The notes under the pieces are model-generated. The model had not been told where the DNA came from. It saw only the letters and a program-made list of their open reading frames with translations, and searched no databases. The position numbers and the translations under genes are program-made. Source: Streptomyces platensis (lineage in GTDB: Bacteria > Actinomycetota > Actinomycetes > Streptomycetales > Streptomycetaceae). Taken from it: a stretch of 64,000 nucleotides of DNA. The DNA lies in NCBI RefSeq assembly GCF_008704855.1, contig NZ_CP023691.1:2418001-2482000 (forward strand), written 5' to 3'. Positions 17,570-26,473 of the stretch are shown one piece after another (the stretch's first letter is position 1; every line of letters begins with the position of its first letter).

Positions 17570-18346
17570 TCAGCCGCCGGCCGGCACCCGCAGGGCGGCC
17601 AGCACCGGCAGATGATCCGTGGCGGCCCGGAGGTCGGCCTCCCGTACCCCCGCCAGCCCGTGCGGCACACCGCAGCCCAGCACCTCCACACCCGCCGTGG
17701 TGAAGATCGCGTCGATCCGCTGATGCGGGTCGTGCGGTGTGGAGGTGAACTCCCCGCCCCACGGTTTCGCCGCCCAGGCGTCCGTGAGCGCCCCCGCCAG
17801 CCGCCGGAAGCTGCGGCCCTCCGGCCGGTCGTTGAGGTCACCCCCGGCGACGGCGTACGGCACGTCCAGGGCGGCCAGCCGCTCCAGCAGCAGCCCGGCC
17901 TGCTCGTAGCGCTCCCGGTCGGCGAGGCTGAGGTGGCAGCTGAGCACGCCGAGCCGGGCCCCGCCGATCCGGACCACGGCGAGCGCGAAACCACGCTGGT
18001 GCAGCCCGGGCGTGCGGGGCAGCAGCACCTCCTCCGTACGCTCCACATGGGCGCGCAGGGTGGACAGGATCATCGGGCCCGCGGTCGTCCCGCCACCGCT
18101 GACGTACACCAGACCGGCCGCGCGGGCCAGCTTCTCGGCGGCCTTGCGCCAGCGGAAGAACCGCGGTGCCTCCTGGACCAGCACGAGATCGGGCTCGCAG
18201 GCCCGGATCACCCGGGCCAGTGCCGCCCGGTCGTCGCGCAGCGAACGGATGTTGTAGCTGAGCACCCGGATCACGGCCGCACCGCCGCGTCCTGACGGCC
18301 CGGCGGCGGGGCCGGGTTCGGTGGCGGAGGCGGGGAGCGAGATCAC
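17570..18346 (-). CDS. Endonuclease/exonuclease/phosphatase-family protein
   Basis: A 258-residue metal-dependent phosphoesterase of the EEP fold. Motifs in order: LSYNIRSL, LVLVQEAP (metal-ligand Glu), SCHLSL, AGGDLNDRPEG (catalytic Asp-Asn) and RIDAIF with ATDHLPVLA (catalytic Asp-His) at the C-terminus. Substrate may be nucleic acid, inositol phosphate or another phosphodiester. Start choice: GTG 18346 has AGAGGA 9 bases upstream; alternatives are GTG 18376 (longer) and GTG 18274 (directly before the domain). The stop lies 1 bp from that of the convergent membrane-protein gene. Confidence 0.82.
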   Translation of the reverse strand: MISLPASATEPGPAAGPSGRGGAAVIRVLSYNIRSLRDDRAALARVIRACEPDLVLVQEAPRFFRWRKAAEKLARAAGLVYVSGGGTTAGPMILSTLRAHVERTEEVLLPRTPGLHQRGFALAVVRIGGARLGVLSCHLSLADRERYEQAGLLLERLAALDVPYAVAGGDLNDRPEGRSFRRLAGALTDAWAAKPWGGEFTSTPHDPHQRIDAIFTTAGVEVLGCGVPHGLAGVREADLRAATDHLPVLAALRVPAGG

Positions 18347-18468
18347 GGCGGCAGGTCCTCTCACCGGGAGGGTCACGCGGGCCAAGATAGAGCACCGCCC
18401 GCCGCTCCCCCACGGGGCGCGACGGACGGTGCCGTACGGATGAGGGGGCGCCGCGCGCCCGGGGCGGG

Positions 18469-19410
18469 TCAGCCCTGGCGCGCCAGGTCGGCCGCGCCGA
18501 CCAGACCGGCCTTGCCGCCGAGCTGGGCCGCGAGCACCTGTGCGTGCGGCCGCCACTGGTTGCCGACCAGCCAGCGGCGGAAGGACTTGCGGATCGGCTC
18601 CAGGACCAGTTCGCCCTCGTCCGAGACGCCGCCGCCGACGATGAACGCGGACGGGTCGAAGAGCGAGGCGAGGTCGGCGAGCCCGGCGCCGGCCCAGCGG
18701 GCCAGTTCGCGGAACGAGTCGATGGCGACCGGGTCGCCCTGGCGGGCGGCCTCGCTCACGTGCCGGCCCTGGATGCCCTCGGAGGTGCCGTCGCCGAGGG
18801 ACAGCAGGATCTGGGCGTTCTCGGGGGTGGCGAAGGCGCGCTGACGGGCGTAGCGCAGCAGGGCGCGGCCGGAGGCGTACTGCTCCCAGCAGCCCTGGTT
18901 GCCGCAGCCGCACAGCAGACCGTCGGGGACGACCCGGATGTGCCCGAATTCCGCGGCGACGCCGAAGCGGCCACGGCGCAGCTTGTTGCCGATGATGATG
19001 CCGCCGCCGAGGCCGGTGCCGAGGGTGATGCAGATGACGTCGCTGTGGCCCTGGCCGGCGCCGAACTTGTACTCGCCCCAGGCCGCCGCGTTGGCGTCGT
19101 TCTCGACCACCACGGGGAGGCCGACGCGCTGTTCGACCTTGTCCTTGAGCGGTTCGTGGCGCCAGTCGATGTTCGGTGCGAACAGGACCGTCGCCCGCTT
19201 CTCGTCGACATAGCCGGCGGCACCGATGCCGACGGCCTCGACATGATGGCCCGCGCCGACGGTGCGTACCGCCTCCGCGATGGCTTCGGTCAGCGCATCG
19301 GTGGCATGCGGAGTCGGCACCTGGCACGTCTCAAGGATCGAGCCCTCTTCGTCGACCACGCCGGCCGCGATCTTCGTGCCGCCGATGTCGACGCCGATGG
19401 TGAGTCCCAT
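18469..19410 (-). CDS. glkA: ROK-family glucokinase
   Basis: A 313-residue cytoplasmic sugar kinase. The ATP motif DIGGTKIAAGVVD is at the N-terminus, the catalytic Asp lies in VENDANAAAWGE, and LGTGLGGGIIIG follows. The ROK zinc signature is EFGHIRV plus the cysteine cluster CGCGNQGCWEQYASG. Streptomyces GlkA phosphorylates glucose and is required for carbon-catabolite repression; the same gene lies downstream of pfkA in S. coelicolor. Start ATG at 19410. Sitting within 6.5 kb of pfkA, it gives two glycolytic entry enzymes in one region, but on separate transcription units. Confidence 0.94.
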   Translation of the reverse strand: MGLTIGVDIGGTKIAAGVVDEEGSILETCQVPTPHATDALTEAIAEAVRTVGAGHHVEAVGIGAAGYVDEKRATVLFAPNIDWRHEPLKDKVEQRVGLPVVVENDANAAAWGEYKFGAGQGHSDVICITLGTGLGGGIIIGNKLRRGRFGVAAEFGHIRVVPDGLLCGCGNQGCWEQYASGRALLRYARQRAFATPENAQILLSLGDGTSEGIQGRHVSEAARQGDPVAIDSFRELARWAGAGLADLASLFDPSAFIVGGGVSDEGELVLEPIRKSFRRWLVGNQWRPHAQVLAAQLGGKAGLVGAADLARQG

Positions 19411-19532
19411 GTGTCCCTCAGTTTTTCGCTCGAACCCCGCCGGGACCCACCGTACCGGAGGCCGGGGTGCCGCCCGCGTTCTTCGGGCTGTAGGGGTGGG
19501 GACACCCCCTGTACACCGGCGGCCCGGGGGCC

Positions 19533-20009
19533 TCAGTCGAGGTCGATCCGCTCGGTGCCGGTGGGGCCGTCGTCGTCGCGCGGATCGTCCTCGCGGCCGG
19601 CGGCGGGCCGGTCGTCGAGGTCCTCACGGGTCCAGCGGCGCTCGCTGCCCTCGACGGCGGAGCGGTAGGCGGCGAGCAGCTCGGAGCCGGCCGCGGCGAG
19701 GTGGTCGAAGATGTCGGGGTTGCGCTCGATGACCGGCTCGACGGCCGCCTTGGCCTGCTTGAACAGCTGGTTGACGGCGCCCTGTGCGGCGATCCCGCCG
19801 AGCGCGCCGGGCAGCTGGATACCGGCGAGCTTGTCGGTCACCGCCTCCGCGAGCTTGCGCAGTTCCTCGGCGGCGCTGCCCGGCTGCGGGCCGTGGGCGG
19901 CGCGGTGCCGGGCCTTCTCGGCCGCGAGGTCCTCGGCGCAGGCGGTCGACCAGGCGTCGGCGTCGGGCTCGGCCTGGCGGTCGGCGGGGCGCTCGGTGGC
20001 ATCACTCAT
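19533..20009 (-). CDS. DUF5304-type acidic protein, unknown function
   Basis: A 158-residue soluble protein rich in Ala, Asp, Glu and Arg. The N-terminus is polar, the centre (AVTDKLAGIQLPGALGGIAAQGAVNQLF) suggests an amphipathic helix, and the C-terminal 40 residues are highly acidic with Arg. It fits an uncharacterised streptomycete family (DUF5304). I chose the ATG at 20009 with GGAG 8-10 bases upstream over the longer open frame. It lies 106 bp downstream of an ArsA-like ATPase gene on the same strand and may be in its operon. Confidence 0.75.
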   Translation of the reverse strand: MSDATERPADRQAEPDADAWSTACAEDLAAEKARHRAAHGPQPGSAAEELRKLAEAVTDKLAGIQLPGALGGIAAQGAVNQLFKQAKAAVEPVIERNPDIFDHLAAAGSELLAAYRSAVEGSERRWTREDLDDRPAAGREDDPRDDDGPTGTERIDLD

Positions 20010-20115
20010 GGGGAACTCCGTGACTCCTGCTGCGAGGCGGTACGGCGAAGCAGTGCGGGACGGGCACGTCGGGGCGGGGCCCACCCTCGACGTTACCCGA
20101 ACGGTGGTAGCGGGT

Positions 20116-21318
20116 TCAGTCGCTCTTGGGCCACAGATCCGGATCCGGGGTGAAGCGGATCTCCAGGGCGCCGTCGTGCAGTCCGGCACCGGAGACGGTG
20201 CAGCGGCGCAGCGCGGAGGGCAGCGTACGGATCCGCCGGAAGCGGCCTACGGTGACCACGATCTCGTCGCCGCGGCGCACCAGGCCGAGGCCCCGGCGTT
20301 CGGCGCCGGGCAGCGGCACCCGCCAGACCAGGATGCCGTCGGTGGCCAGCCGGTCCTCGACGGCCCAGGGGTCGGGGCGGGGTCCGCCGGCGGGCTCGTC
20401 CACGCCGGTCTCGCCCGCCGGGCCGCCGAGCAACTCGTCGAGCTCGTCGACGCCCTGGGGGTCCCGGCCCAGGTGGGGCACCTCATGGACGGGGAGGTCG
20501 GGGAACTCCTCGCGCAGCGCCTTGAGGGCCGTCTGCTGGCTGCCGGAGAGCGCGGCGAGGAACGGGTCGGCGGAGCCGGTGGGCAGCAGCCGGTTGACGA
20601 CCAGGCCGTCGGTGCGCCGGCCGTGCAGCGCGAGTCCGGCGCGGATGCTGCGCAGCGTGGCGGCGGCGACCGGGCCGGCCTCGGTGACCAGGCGTACGGA
20701 GGTGCCGGGGTCGTCGATCGTGCGCTGGACGGCGGCGAGTTCGGTCTCCCAGCGCTCGGCGGCCTCGTACAGCTTCTGGGCGGGCATCGGGACGCCGGCC
20801 AGCTGGGCGAGCACCGGGCGCAGCGCCCGGGCCGCCTGCCGCTCGGGCGGCAGCAGCCGGCGCAGATAGCGGCGCACCTGGGCCGGCAGGGCGAGCAGCC
20901 GGATGGTCTCGGCGGCCGGGGGCATGTCGACGACGACCAGGTCCCAGTCGTCCGAGGCGTGTGCGCCGCGCAGCGCGTGCAGCAGCGCAAAGTCCTCGGA
21001 GCCGGGGAGTTCGGTGAGCTCGTCCTCGTCGAGAGGGGCGGCGCCGAGCAGGTCGAGGGCGGCGCCGGCGCGCTCCTGGAAGGCGAGGAATTCCTGGCGG
21101 AACCGGTCGCCGGGGTCGATACGTCGGGCGTGCAGACCGGCGGCTATCGGGGTGGGCACGTCGGCGCCGAGGGGCGTGCCCAGCACCGTTTCCGGTGCGC
21201 TGCTCCCCGTGGTGAGCAGCAGGGCCCGCTCGCCCCGGCGGGCGCCGGCCAGGGCGGTCGCGGCGGCGAGCGTGGTGCGGCCCGCACCGCCGGTGCCCGT
21301 GACGAGGACGATGCGCAC
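20116..21318 (-). CDS. ArsA-like ATPase with Arg in place of the Walker A lysine
   Basis: A 400-residue SIMIBI-class protein of the ArsA/GET3 family. It begins RIVLVTGTGGAGRTTLA: the deviant Walker A loop has Arg where the catalytic Lys of GKT is normal. The switch-like VVVDMPPAAETIRLLALP is present, as is a C-terminal beta-rich domain with EVPHLGRDPQGVDEL. ArsA relatives couple ATP hydrolysis to membrane targets, or to metalloid export; no ArsB or tail-anchor machinery is near. The GTG start lies 2 bp after the SRPBCC gene's stop, so the two are co-translated. Nucleotide binding may survive, but hydrolysis is uncertain because of the K-to-R change. Confidence 0.82.
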   Translation of the reverse strand: MRIVLVTGTGGAGRTTLAAATALAGARRGERALLLTTGSSAPETVLGTPLGADVPTPIAAGLHARRIDPGDRFRQEFLAFQERAGAALDLLGAAPLDEDELTELPGSEDFALLHALRGAHASDDWDLVVVDMPPAAETIRLLALPAQVRRYLRRLLPPERQAARALRPVLAQLAGVPMPAQKLYEAAERWETELAAVQRTIDDPGTSVRLVTEAGPVAAATLRSIRAGLALHGRRTDGLVVNRLLPTGSADPFLAALSGSQQTALKALREEFPDLPVHEVPHLGRDPQGVDELDELLGGPAGETGVDEPAGGPRPDPWAVEDRLATDGILVWRVPLPGAERRGLGLVRRGDEIVVTVGRFRRIRTLPSALRRCTVSGAGLHDGALEIRFTPDPDLWPKSD

Positions 21319-21320
21319 GC

Positions 21321-21803
21321 TCAGAGCTTCTTGGCCTCGTCGGCGGGCGTCTGCGGGCCGTCGTGGCCGCTCTCGACGCGCTTCTTCAGCCCGGCCAGCG
21401 CCCGGTCGATGATGACCTTCTCGGCCTTGCGCTTGATCATCCCGAGCATCGGGATCTTGACGTCGACGGTGAGCTGGTAGGTCACCTCGGTGCGTACGCC
21501 GTTGCCGAGCGCGGAGAGCTGGTAGGAGCCGTCGAGGGCGCGCAGCATCTGGGACTTGACCAGGGACCAGCTGACCTCGTTCTCGCCGGTCCAGGTGTAG
21601 GCGAGGGTGTGGTCGTCCTTGATCGCCCCGGCGTCCAGCAGCAGGCGCACCTGCTCGGCGCGGCCGCGGTCGTCCTTGGCGAGCACCTCTGCCTCTTTGA
21701 CCTCTCCGGTCCATTCCGGGTAGCGGTCAAAGTCGGCGATCACTCCCATCACTTCGGCGGGTGCCGCCTCGATCGTGATGCTCGAGCTGGTGTGTTCGGC
21801 CAT
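21321..21803 (-). CDS. SRPBCC (START/polyketide cyclase-like) protein
   Basis: A 160-residue protein with the hydrophobic-pocket SRPBCC fold: SSITIEAAPAEVMGVIADFDRYPEW at the start (Pro-Glu-Trp signature), beta strands through the centre, and a long C-terminal helix ALAGLKKRVE. Such proteins bind lipids or polyketides; the ligand here is unknown. The ATG at 21803 has GGAGGA about 9 bases upstream, so I preferred it to the longer frame. It is the first gene of an operon with the ArsA-like ATPase and possibly the DUF5304 gene. This pairing suggests membrane or lipid trafficking, which is inferred. Confidence 0.85.
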   Translation of the reverse strand: MAEHTSSSITIEAAPAEVMGVIADFDRYPEWTGEVKEAEVLAKDDRGRAEQVRLLLDAGAIKDDHTLAYTWTGENEVSWSLVKSQMLRALDGSYQLSALGNGVRTEVTYQLTVDVKIPMLGMIKRKAEKVIIDRALAGLKKRVESGHDGPQTPADEAKKL

Positions 21804-21980
21804 CGCCGTGACTCCTCCATGCCGATTCATGTCGGTCCGCCGACTTGCTGAAACGCGGTGTCTCTGCTGCTGAAGGCTACCGCGCGGGGGAACGCGGGCG
21901 GACACCAGCAGGCCCGGAACGAACGGGGCGGGGCGGCCGGCCGGCCCGCTCCCCGGGCTCACGACCAGAGGCGTCCGGGT

Positions 21981-22757
21981 TCACCACTCCAGGACATAGG
22001 GCGTCCCGGTCGCGTTGAAGTGGCCGACATTGACGCATTCCGTGCCCTCGATCCGGGCCCGGCGGACCAGCGGCTGGTGCACATGGCCGAAGAGGGAGTA
22101 GCGCGGCCGGGTGGTGCGGATGGCGTGCAGCAGGGCCGCGCTGCCGCGCTCGAAGCGGCGGGCGACGGTGTCGTAGCAGAGCTCGGGGACGTCGGGCGGG
22201 ATATGGGTGCACAGCACGTCCACCTCGCCGACCGCCTCGATCTTGGCGGCGTACTCCTCGTCGCTGATCTCGTAGGGCGTGCGCATGGGGGTGGTCAGGC
22301 CGCCGCCGACGAACCCGAAGACCCGGCCGCCGATCTCCACCCGCTGGCCGTCCAGGACGGTGGTGCCCGGTCCGGCGTACTCGGGCCACAGGCGCGGTAT
22401 GTCGACGTTGCCGTAGGTGGCGTACGTGGGATTCGGGAAGGCGGCGAAGAGTTCGGCGTACTGCCGGCGGACCGCGCCCTCGATGGCCGACTCCCGGCTC
22501 ACGCCCGTACGGTCCAGCTCGCCCCACAGCCGGCGGCCCAGGGCGCGGGCCTCCTCGAAGCGGCGGGCGGTGCGCAGTTCGACCACCGCGTCGGCGTTCG
22601 CGACGCCGAAGAGCTCGGGGAAGATGCCGCGCGAGTGGTCGGCATAGTCGAGGAAAAGGACCAGGTCACCGAGGCAGATCAGGGCATCGGCGCCGGCTCC
22701 GGCCGCCGCGAGGTCGCGGCTGTTGCCGTGTACGTCACTGACCACATGCACACGCAT
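21981..22757 (-). CDS. Metallophosphoesterase
   Basis: A 258-residue calcineurin-like phosphoesterase. All five metal motifs are in order: SDVHGN (7-12), CLGDLV, YGNVD, CTHIPPD and FGHVHQP near the C-terminus. Length and motif spacing suggest a YfcE/MJ0936-like soluble phosphodiesterase, though the central insertion is longer. Substrate is unknown. Start ATG at 22757. It diverges from the acyl-CoA ligase gene across about 277 bp that hold no other gene; I see no clear operator there. Confidence 0.85.
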   Translation of the reverse strand: MRVHVVSDVHGNSRDLAAAGAGADALICLGDLVLFLDYADHSRGIFPELFGVANADAVVELRTARRFEEARALGRRLWGELDRTGVSRESAIEGAVRRQYAELFAAFPNPTYATYGNVDIPRLWPEYAGPGTTVLDGQRVEIGGRVFGFVGGGLTTPMRTPYEISDEEYAAKIEAVGEVDVLCTHIPPDVPELCYDTVARRFERGSAALLHAIRTTRPRYSLFGHVHQPLVRRARIEGTECVNVGHFNATGTPYVLEW

Positions 22758-23034
22758 GGCGTCACCCTAGATTGCCCGCGCGGCCGACGGGAGACGGGGC
22801 CCCGGAGCCGGAGTTACTTTCGGGTCACCTACCCATTGGTCTAGTCTGCGCGGGTCAGGCCCCATGGCGTGTCCCGCAGCGTGTGACGCATCGAACATCT
22901 GGCCGTTCCCCCCTATCCCAACTGCGATACCGATGGGTAACGTCCGGGCAGTCCAATCCCCCCTGCACGATCGTGGACCGCCGCCGGTGCAGCACACAGC
23001 GTCGTGGCGCCGGCGCTTTTGAGGAGCAGCAGTC

Positions 23035-24831
23035 TTGCGCGAGTTCAGCCTTCCGGCCCTGTACGAGGTCCCCGCGGACGGCAACCTGACGGATCTCATC
23101 CGCCGAAATGCCGCGCAGCACCCGGATGTTGCCGTCATGGGACGCAAGGTGAACGGAGCGTGGCAGGACGTCACCGCCGCCACCTTCCTCGCCGAGGTCC
23201 GCGCCGCCGCCAAAGGCCTGATCGCCGCCGGGGTCAAGCCCGGCGACCGGGTCGGTCTGATGTCGCGCACCCGTTATGAGTGGACACTGCTGGACTTCGC
23301 CATCTGGAGCGCCGGCGCGATCACCGTCCCCGTGTACGAGACCAGTTCCGCCGAGCAGATCCAGTGGATCCTCGGTGACTCCGGTGCGGTGGCCTGCCTG
23401 GTGGAGTCCCCCACCCATGAGGCGACCGTCGAGTCGGTCCGCGACCGGCTGCCCGAGCTGGAGAACATCTGGCAGATCGAACGGGACGCCATCGCCCGGC
23501 TCCAGGCCGCGGGCGCCGATATCTCCGACGACGAGGTGGAGGCGCGCAGCGCGCTCGCCGACGCGGACTCGCCCGCGACCATCGTCTACACCTCCGGCAC
23601 CACCGGCCGCCCCAAGGGCTGTGTGCTCAGCCACCGCAGCTTCTTCGCCGAGTGCGGCAACATCGTCGAGCGGCTGCGGCCGCTGTTCCGCACCGGCGAG
23701 TCCTCGGTGCTCCTCTTCCTCCCCATCGCGCATGTCTTCGGCCGGCTGGTGCAGGTCGCCGCGGTGATGGCGCCCATCAAGCTGGGCCACGCCCCCGACA
23801 TCAAGAACCTCACCGACGACCTCGCCTCCTTCCGGCCGAAGCTGGTCCTGGGTGTGCCGCGGGTCTTCGAGAAGGTCTACAACTCGGCGCGGGCCAAGGC
23901 GCAGGCCGACGGCAAGGGCAAGATCTTCGACAAGGCGGCGGACGTCGCGATCGCCTACAGCCGCGCGCTGGAGACCCCGTCGGGCCCGGCGTTCGGTCTG
24001 AAGCTGAAGTACAAGGTCTTCGACCGGCTCGTCTACGGCAAGCTGCGCGCCGTCCTCGGCGGCCGCGCCACCCACGCCATCTCCGGCGGCGCCCCGCTCG
24101 GTGAACGGCTGGGCCACTTCTACCGCGGCATCGGCTTCACCGTCCTGGAGGGCTACGGCCTGACGGAGTCCTGTGCAGCCACCGCCTTCAACCCGTGGGA
24201 CCGGCAGAAGATCGGCACCGTCGGCCAGCCGCTGCCCGGCTCGGTCGTGCGGATCGCCGACGACGGCGAGGTGCTGCTGCACGGCGAGCACCTGTTCACC
24301 GAGTACTGGAACAACCCGTCGGCCACCAAGGAGGCGCTGTCCGACGGCTGGTTCCACACCGGCGACCTCGGCACCCTCGACGAGGACGGCTACCTCGCCA
24401 TCACCGGCCGCAAGAAGGAGATCCTGGTCACCGCGGGCGGCAAGAACGTCGCCCCGGCCGTGATCGAGGACCGGATCCGGGCGCACGCCCTGATCGCCGA
24501 GTGCATGGTCGTCGGCGACGGCCGGCCGTTCATCGGCGCGCTGGTCACCCTCGACGAGGAGTTCCTGCCCCGCTGGGCCGAGGAGCACGGACACCCGGCC
24601 GGGGTGACACCGGCTCAGCTCGCCGACGACCCGGAGCTGCTGGCCGCCGTTCAGCGCGCGGTCGACGACGGCAACGCGGCCGTCTCCAAGGCCGAGTCGG
24701 TGCGCAAGTTCCGCATCCTGCCGACCCAGTTCACCGAGGAGTCGGGCCATGTCACGCCCTCGCTGAAGCTCAAGCGGAACGTGGTCGCCAAGGACTTCGC
24801 GGAGGACATCGAGGCGCTCTACCGCGCGTAG
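23035..24831 (+). CDS. fadD: Long-chain fatty acid-CoA ligase (FadD15-like)
   Basis: A 598-residue AMP-forming acyl-CoA synthetase. Core motifs: A3 VYTSGTTGRPKGC (about residue 184), A5 GYGLTESCAAT, A7 WFHTGDLGTLDEDGYL and A8 GRKKEILVTAGGKNV, with a conserved C-terminal Lys region LKLKRNVV. It activates long-chain fatty acids for degradation or lipid synthesis. The start is a TTG at 23035 with GAGGAG about 9 bases upstream; no better ATG or GTG lies close. The last base of the TAG stop is the first G of a terminal repeat of a MITE-like element, so this 3' end was probably shaped by an insertion. Confidence 0.92.
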   Translation: MREFSLPALYEVPADGNLTDLIRRNAAQHPDVAVMGRKVNGAWQDVTAATFLAEVRAAAKGLIAAGVKPGDRVGLMSRTRYEWTLLDFAIWSAGAITVPVYETSSAEQIQWILGDSGAVACLVESPTHEATVESVRDRLPELENIWQIERDAIARLQAAGADISDDEVEARSALADADSPATIVYTSGTTGRPKGCVLSHRSFFAECGNIVERLRPLFRTGESSVLLFLPIAHVFGRLVQVAAVMAPIKLGHAPDIKNLTDDLASFRPKLVLGVPRVFEKVYNSARAKAQADGKGKIFDKAADVAIAYSRALETPSGPAFGLKLKYKVFDRLVYGKLRAVLGGRATHAISGGAPLGERLGHFYRGIGFTVLEGYGLTESCAATAFNPWDRQKIGTVGQPLPGSVVRIADDGEVLLHGEHLFTEYWNNPSATKEALSDGWFHTGDLGTLDEDGYLAITGRKKEILVTAGGKNVAPAVIEDRIRAHALIAECMVVGDGRPFIGALVTLDEEFLPRWAEEHGHPAGVTPAQLADDPELLAAVQRAVDDGNAAVSKAESVRKFRILPTQFTEESGHVTPSLKLKRNVVAKDFAEDIEALYRA

Positions 24832-24993
24832 GGCGTGTCTTTCGGATCACCCCGGGGCCGCGGCGTCTGGCACGGCACCTCGCGGCGTTGTCGCCTCACC
24901 CGAGTACGCCCAGTACGCGGCAGAGGCTCCGCCTTGCGATGCACCGCACCAGACGCCGCGGCCTGATCCGGGCTGATCCAAAAGACACGCCCT
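24830..24993. repeat. MITE-like 164-bp inverted-repeat element at the fadD stop codon
   Basis: Both ends carry a 20-bp inverted repeat: AGGGCGTGTCTTTCGGATCA at the left and TGATCCAAAAGACACGCCCT at the right (1 mismatch). A second nested repeat, GGCCGCGGCGTCTGG and its exact complement CCAGACGCCGCGGCC, lies inside. There is no ORF of its own. The left end begins within the fadD TAG codon. I recall very similar sequences in several Streptomyces genomes, but cannot check that here. It is non-autonomous, and no transposase is in this window. Confidence 0.75.
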
Positions 24994-25029
24994 GGGGCCG
25001 GCCCCCGCCGGGCCGTTCGGCTCCGGAAG

Positions 25030-25065
25030 CCGCCGTCGTGGCCACCCGCCACGGCGGCGGTTTTT
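25030..25065. terminator. Strong terminator between fadD and the mannosyltransferase gene
   Basis: CCGCCGTCGTGGC (25030-25042) pairs with GCCACGGCGGCGG (25048-25060) with one mismatch, followed by TTTTT. It serves fadD on the plus strand and lies 29 bp from the convergent glycosyltransferase stop. Confidence 0.85.
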
Positions 25066-25093
25066 CGTGCGCTCCGGACGGCGAACGGCCCGC

Positions 25094-26236
25094 TCAGAGA
25101 AGTTCCTTCAGGCGCTCCGCCAGCAGGTCCCAGCGCCACTTCTCCTCCACCCAGGCGCGGCCGCGTTCGCCCATCGAGCGGCGCAGCGCGGGGTCCTTGA
25201 GCAGGGTGACGATGCGGTCGGCGGTGGGGGCCGGGGACCCGCCGGGGACGACCCAGCCCGTCTCGCCTTCCAGGACGGCGTCGGGGGCGCCGCCCGAGTC
25301 GCCCGCCACCACGGGCAGGCCGGTGGCGGAGGCCTCCAGGTAGACGATGCCGAGGCCCTCGACATCCAGCCCGCCGCGGCGGGTGCGGCACGGCATCGCG
25401 AAGACGTCGCCGGCGCCGTAGTGGGCCGGCAGCTCCTCCCACGGGACCGCGCCGGTGAAGCGGACCGACTCCGCGACGCCCTTCTCGTGGGCCAGCGCGT
25501 GCAGGGCCTTCTCGTACGGGCCGCCGCCGACGATCAGCAGCACCGCGTCGGGCACCGCGGCCAGGACGGCCGGCATCGCCTCGATCAGGGTGTCCTGGCC
25601 CTTGCGCGGGACCAGCCGCGAGACACACACCACCACCGGCCGGCCGGTGAGCCCGAGCCGGTCCCGTACGGCGTCGCCGCCCGAGCCGGGGTGAAAGGTC
25701 TTCTCGTCGACGCCGGGCGGGAGTTGGACCATCCGTGCGGCGGCCTCCGGCGTGAGCGCACCGGCGATCCGCGAGCGGGTGTACTCGCCGAGGTAGGTGA
25801 GCGTGTCCGTCCCCGTACCGATCCGGCGCAGCAGCTGCCGGGCGGCCGGCAGCTGCGCCCAGCCCGCCTCGTGGCCGTGCGTGGTCCCCACGATGCGGCG
25901 GGCGCCGGCCGCCCGGAGCGCGGGCGCCATCAGCCCGAGCGGCGCCGCCGCCCCGAACCAGACGGAGGAGCAGCCGTGTTCCCGCAGCAGCCCGGTGGCC
26001 CGCCGGGTCACCCTCGGGGTGGGCAGCAGCATCGTCGTACGGTCCCGGATCACCGGGAACGGCTGCTCGGCGTCGAAGGCTGCGGTCGCCGCGCGGCCCT
26101 CGGCGCTGCGCTTCCAGGTCGAGGCGTAGACGACGACCTGGGTGGGGTCCAGGCGCAGCGCCATGCTGTGCAGGAAGGCCTGGATGCCGCCGGGCCGCGG
26201 CGGGAAGTCGTTCGTGACGATCAAGGTCTTGTGCAC
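25094..26236 (-). CDS. pimB: GT4 glycosyltransferase, PimB-like mannosyltransferase
   Basis: A 380-residue GT-B enzyme. The N-terminal TNDFPPRPGGIQ, the nucleotide-sugar site VSRLVPRKGQDTLIEAMP and the segment RRGGLDVEGLGIVYLEA (EX7E region) match actinobacterial PimB, which adds the second mannose to phosphatidylinositol mannoside from GDP-mannose. The C-terminus DLLAERLKELL is typical. Start GTG at 26236 with GAGAGA upstream; the longer frame upstream is not homologous in character. A GT-C mannosyltransferase-like gene diverges from it, consistent with PIM or lipoglycan assembly. Exact acceptor is inferred from motifs only. Confidence 0.83.
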   Translation of the reverse strand: MHKTLIVTNDFPPRPGGIQAFLHSMALRLDPTQVVVYASTWKRSAEGRAATAAFDAEQPFPVIRDRTTMLLPTPRVTRRATGLLREHGCSSVWFGAAAPLGLMAPALRAAGARRIVGTTHGHEAGWAQLPAARQLLRRIGTGTDTLTYLGEYTRSRIAGALTPEAAARMVQLPPGVDEKTFHPGSGGDAVRDRLGLTGRPVVVCVSRLVPRKGQDTLIEAMPAVLAAVPDAVLLIVGGGPYEKALHALAHEKGVAESVRFTGAVPWEELPAHYGAGDVFAMPCRTRRGGLDVEGLGIVYLEASATGLPVVAGDSGGAPDAVLEGETGWVVPGGSPAPTADRIVTLLKDPALRRSMGERGRAWVEEKWRWDLLAERLKELL

Positions 26237-26473
26237 GATGGTCTCTCGACGGTGGGTCTCGGCGGTGGTGGCCCGACAGTACCCGCCGGTGCCGGATGGG
26301 CGGCCGCCCACCCCGCCACGCCCGTGCCTCCTCTACGGTCATGACAGCCGCCACCGGCATCATGCAGCAGGCACGAGCGGGCAGCGCGGTACGTACGGGA
26401 CAGTGAGCGGGGCGCCGGCTCCACGGCGGCGAGCGGCGCCGGCGGCCGGCGGCCGGCGGCAGGGAGCGACGAG

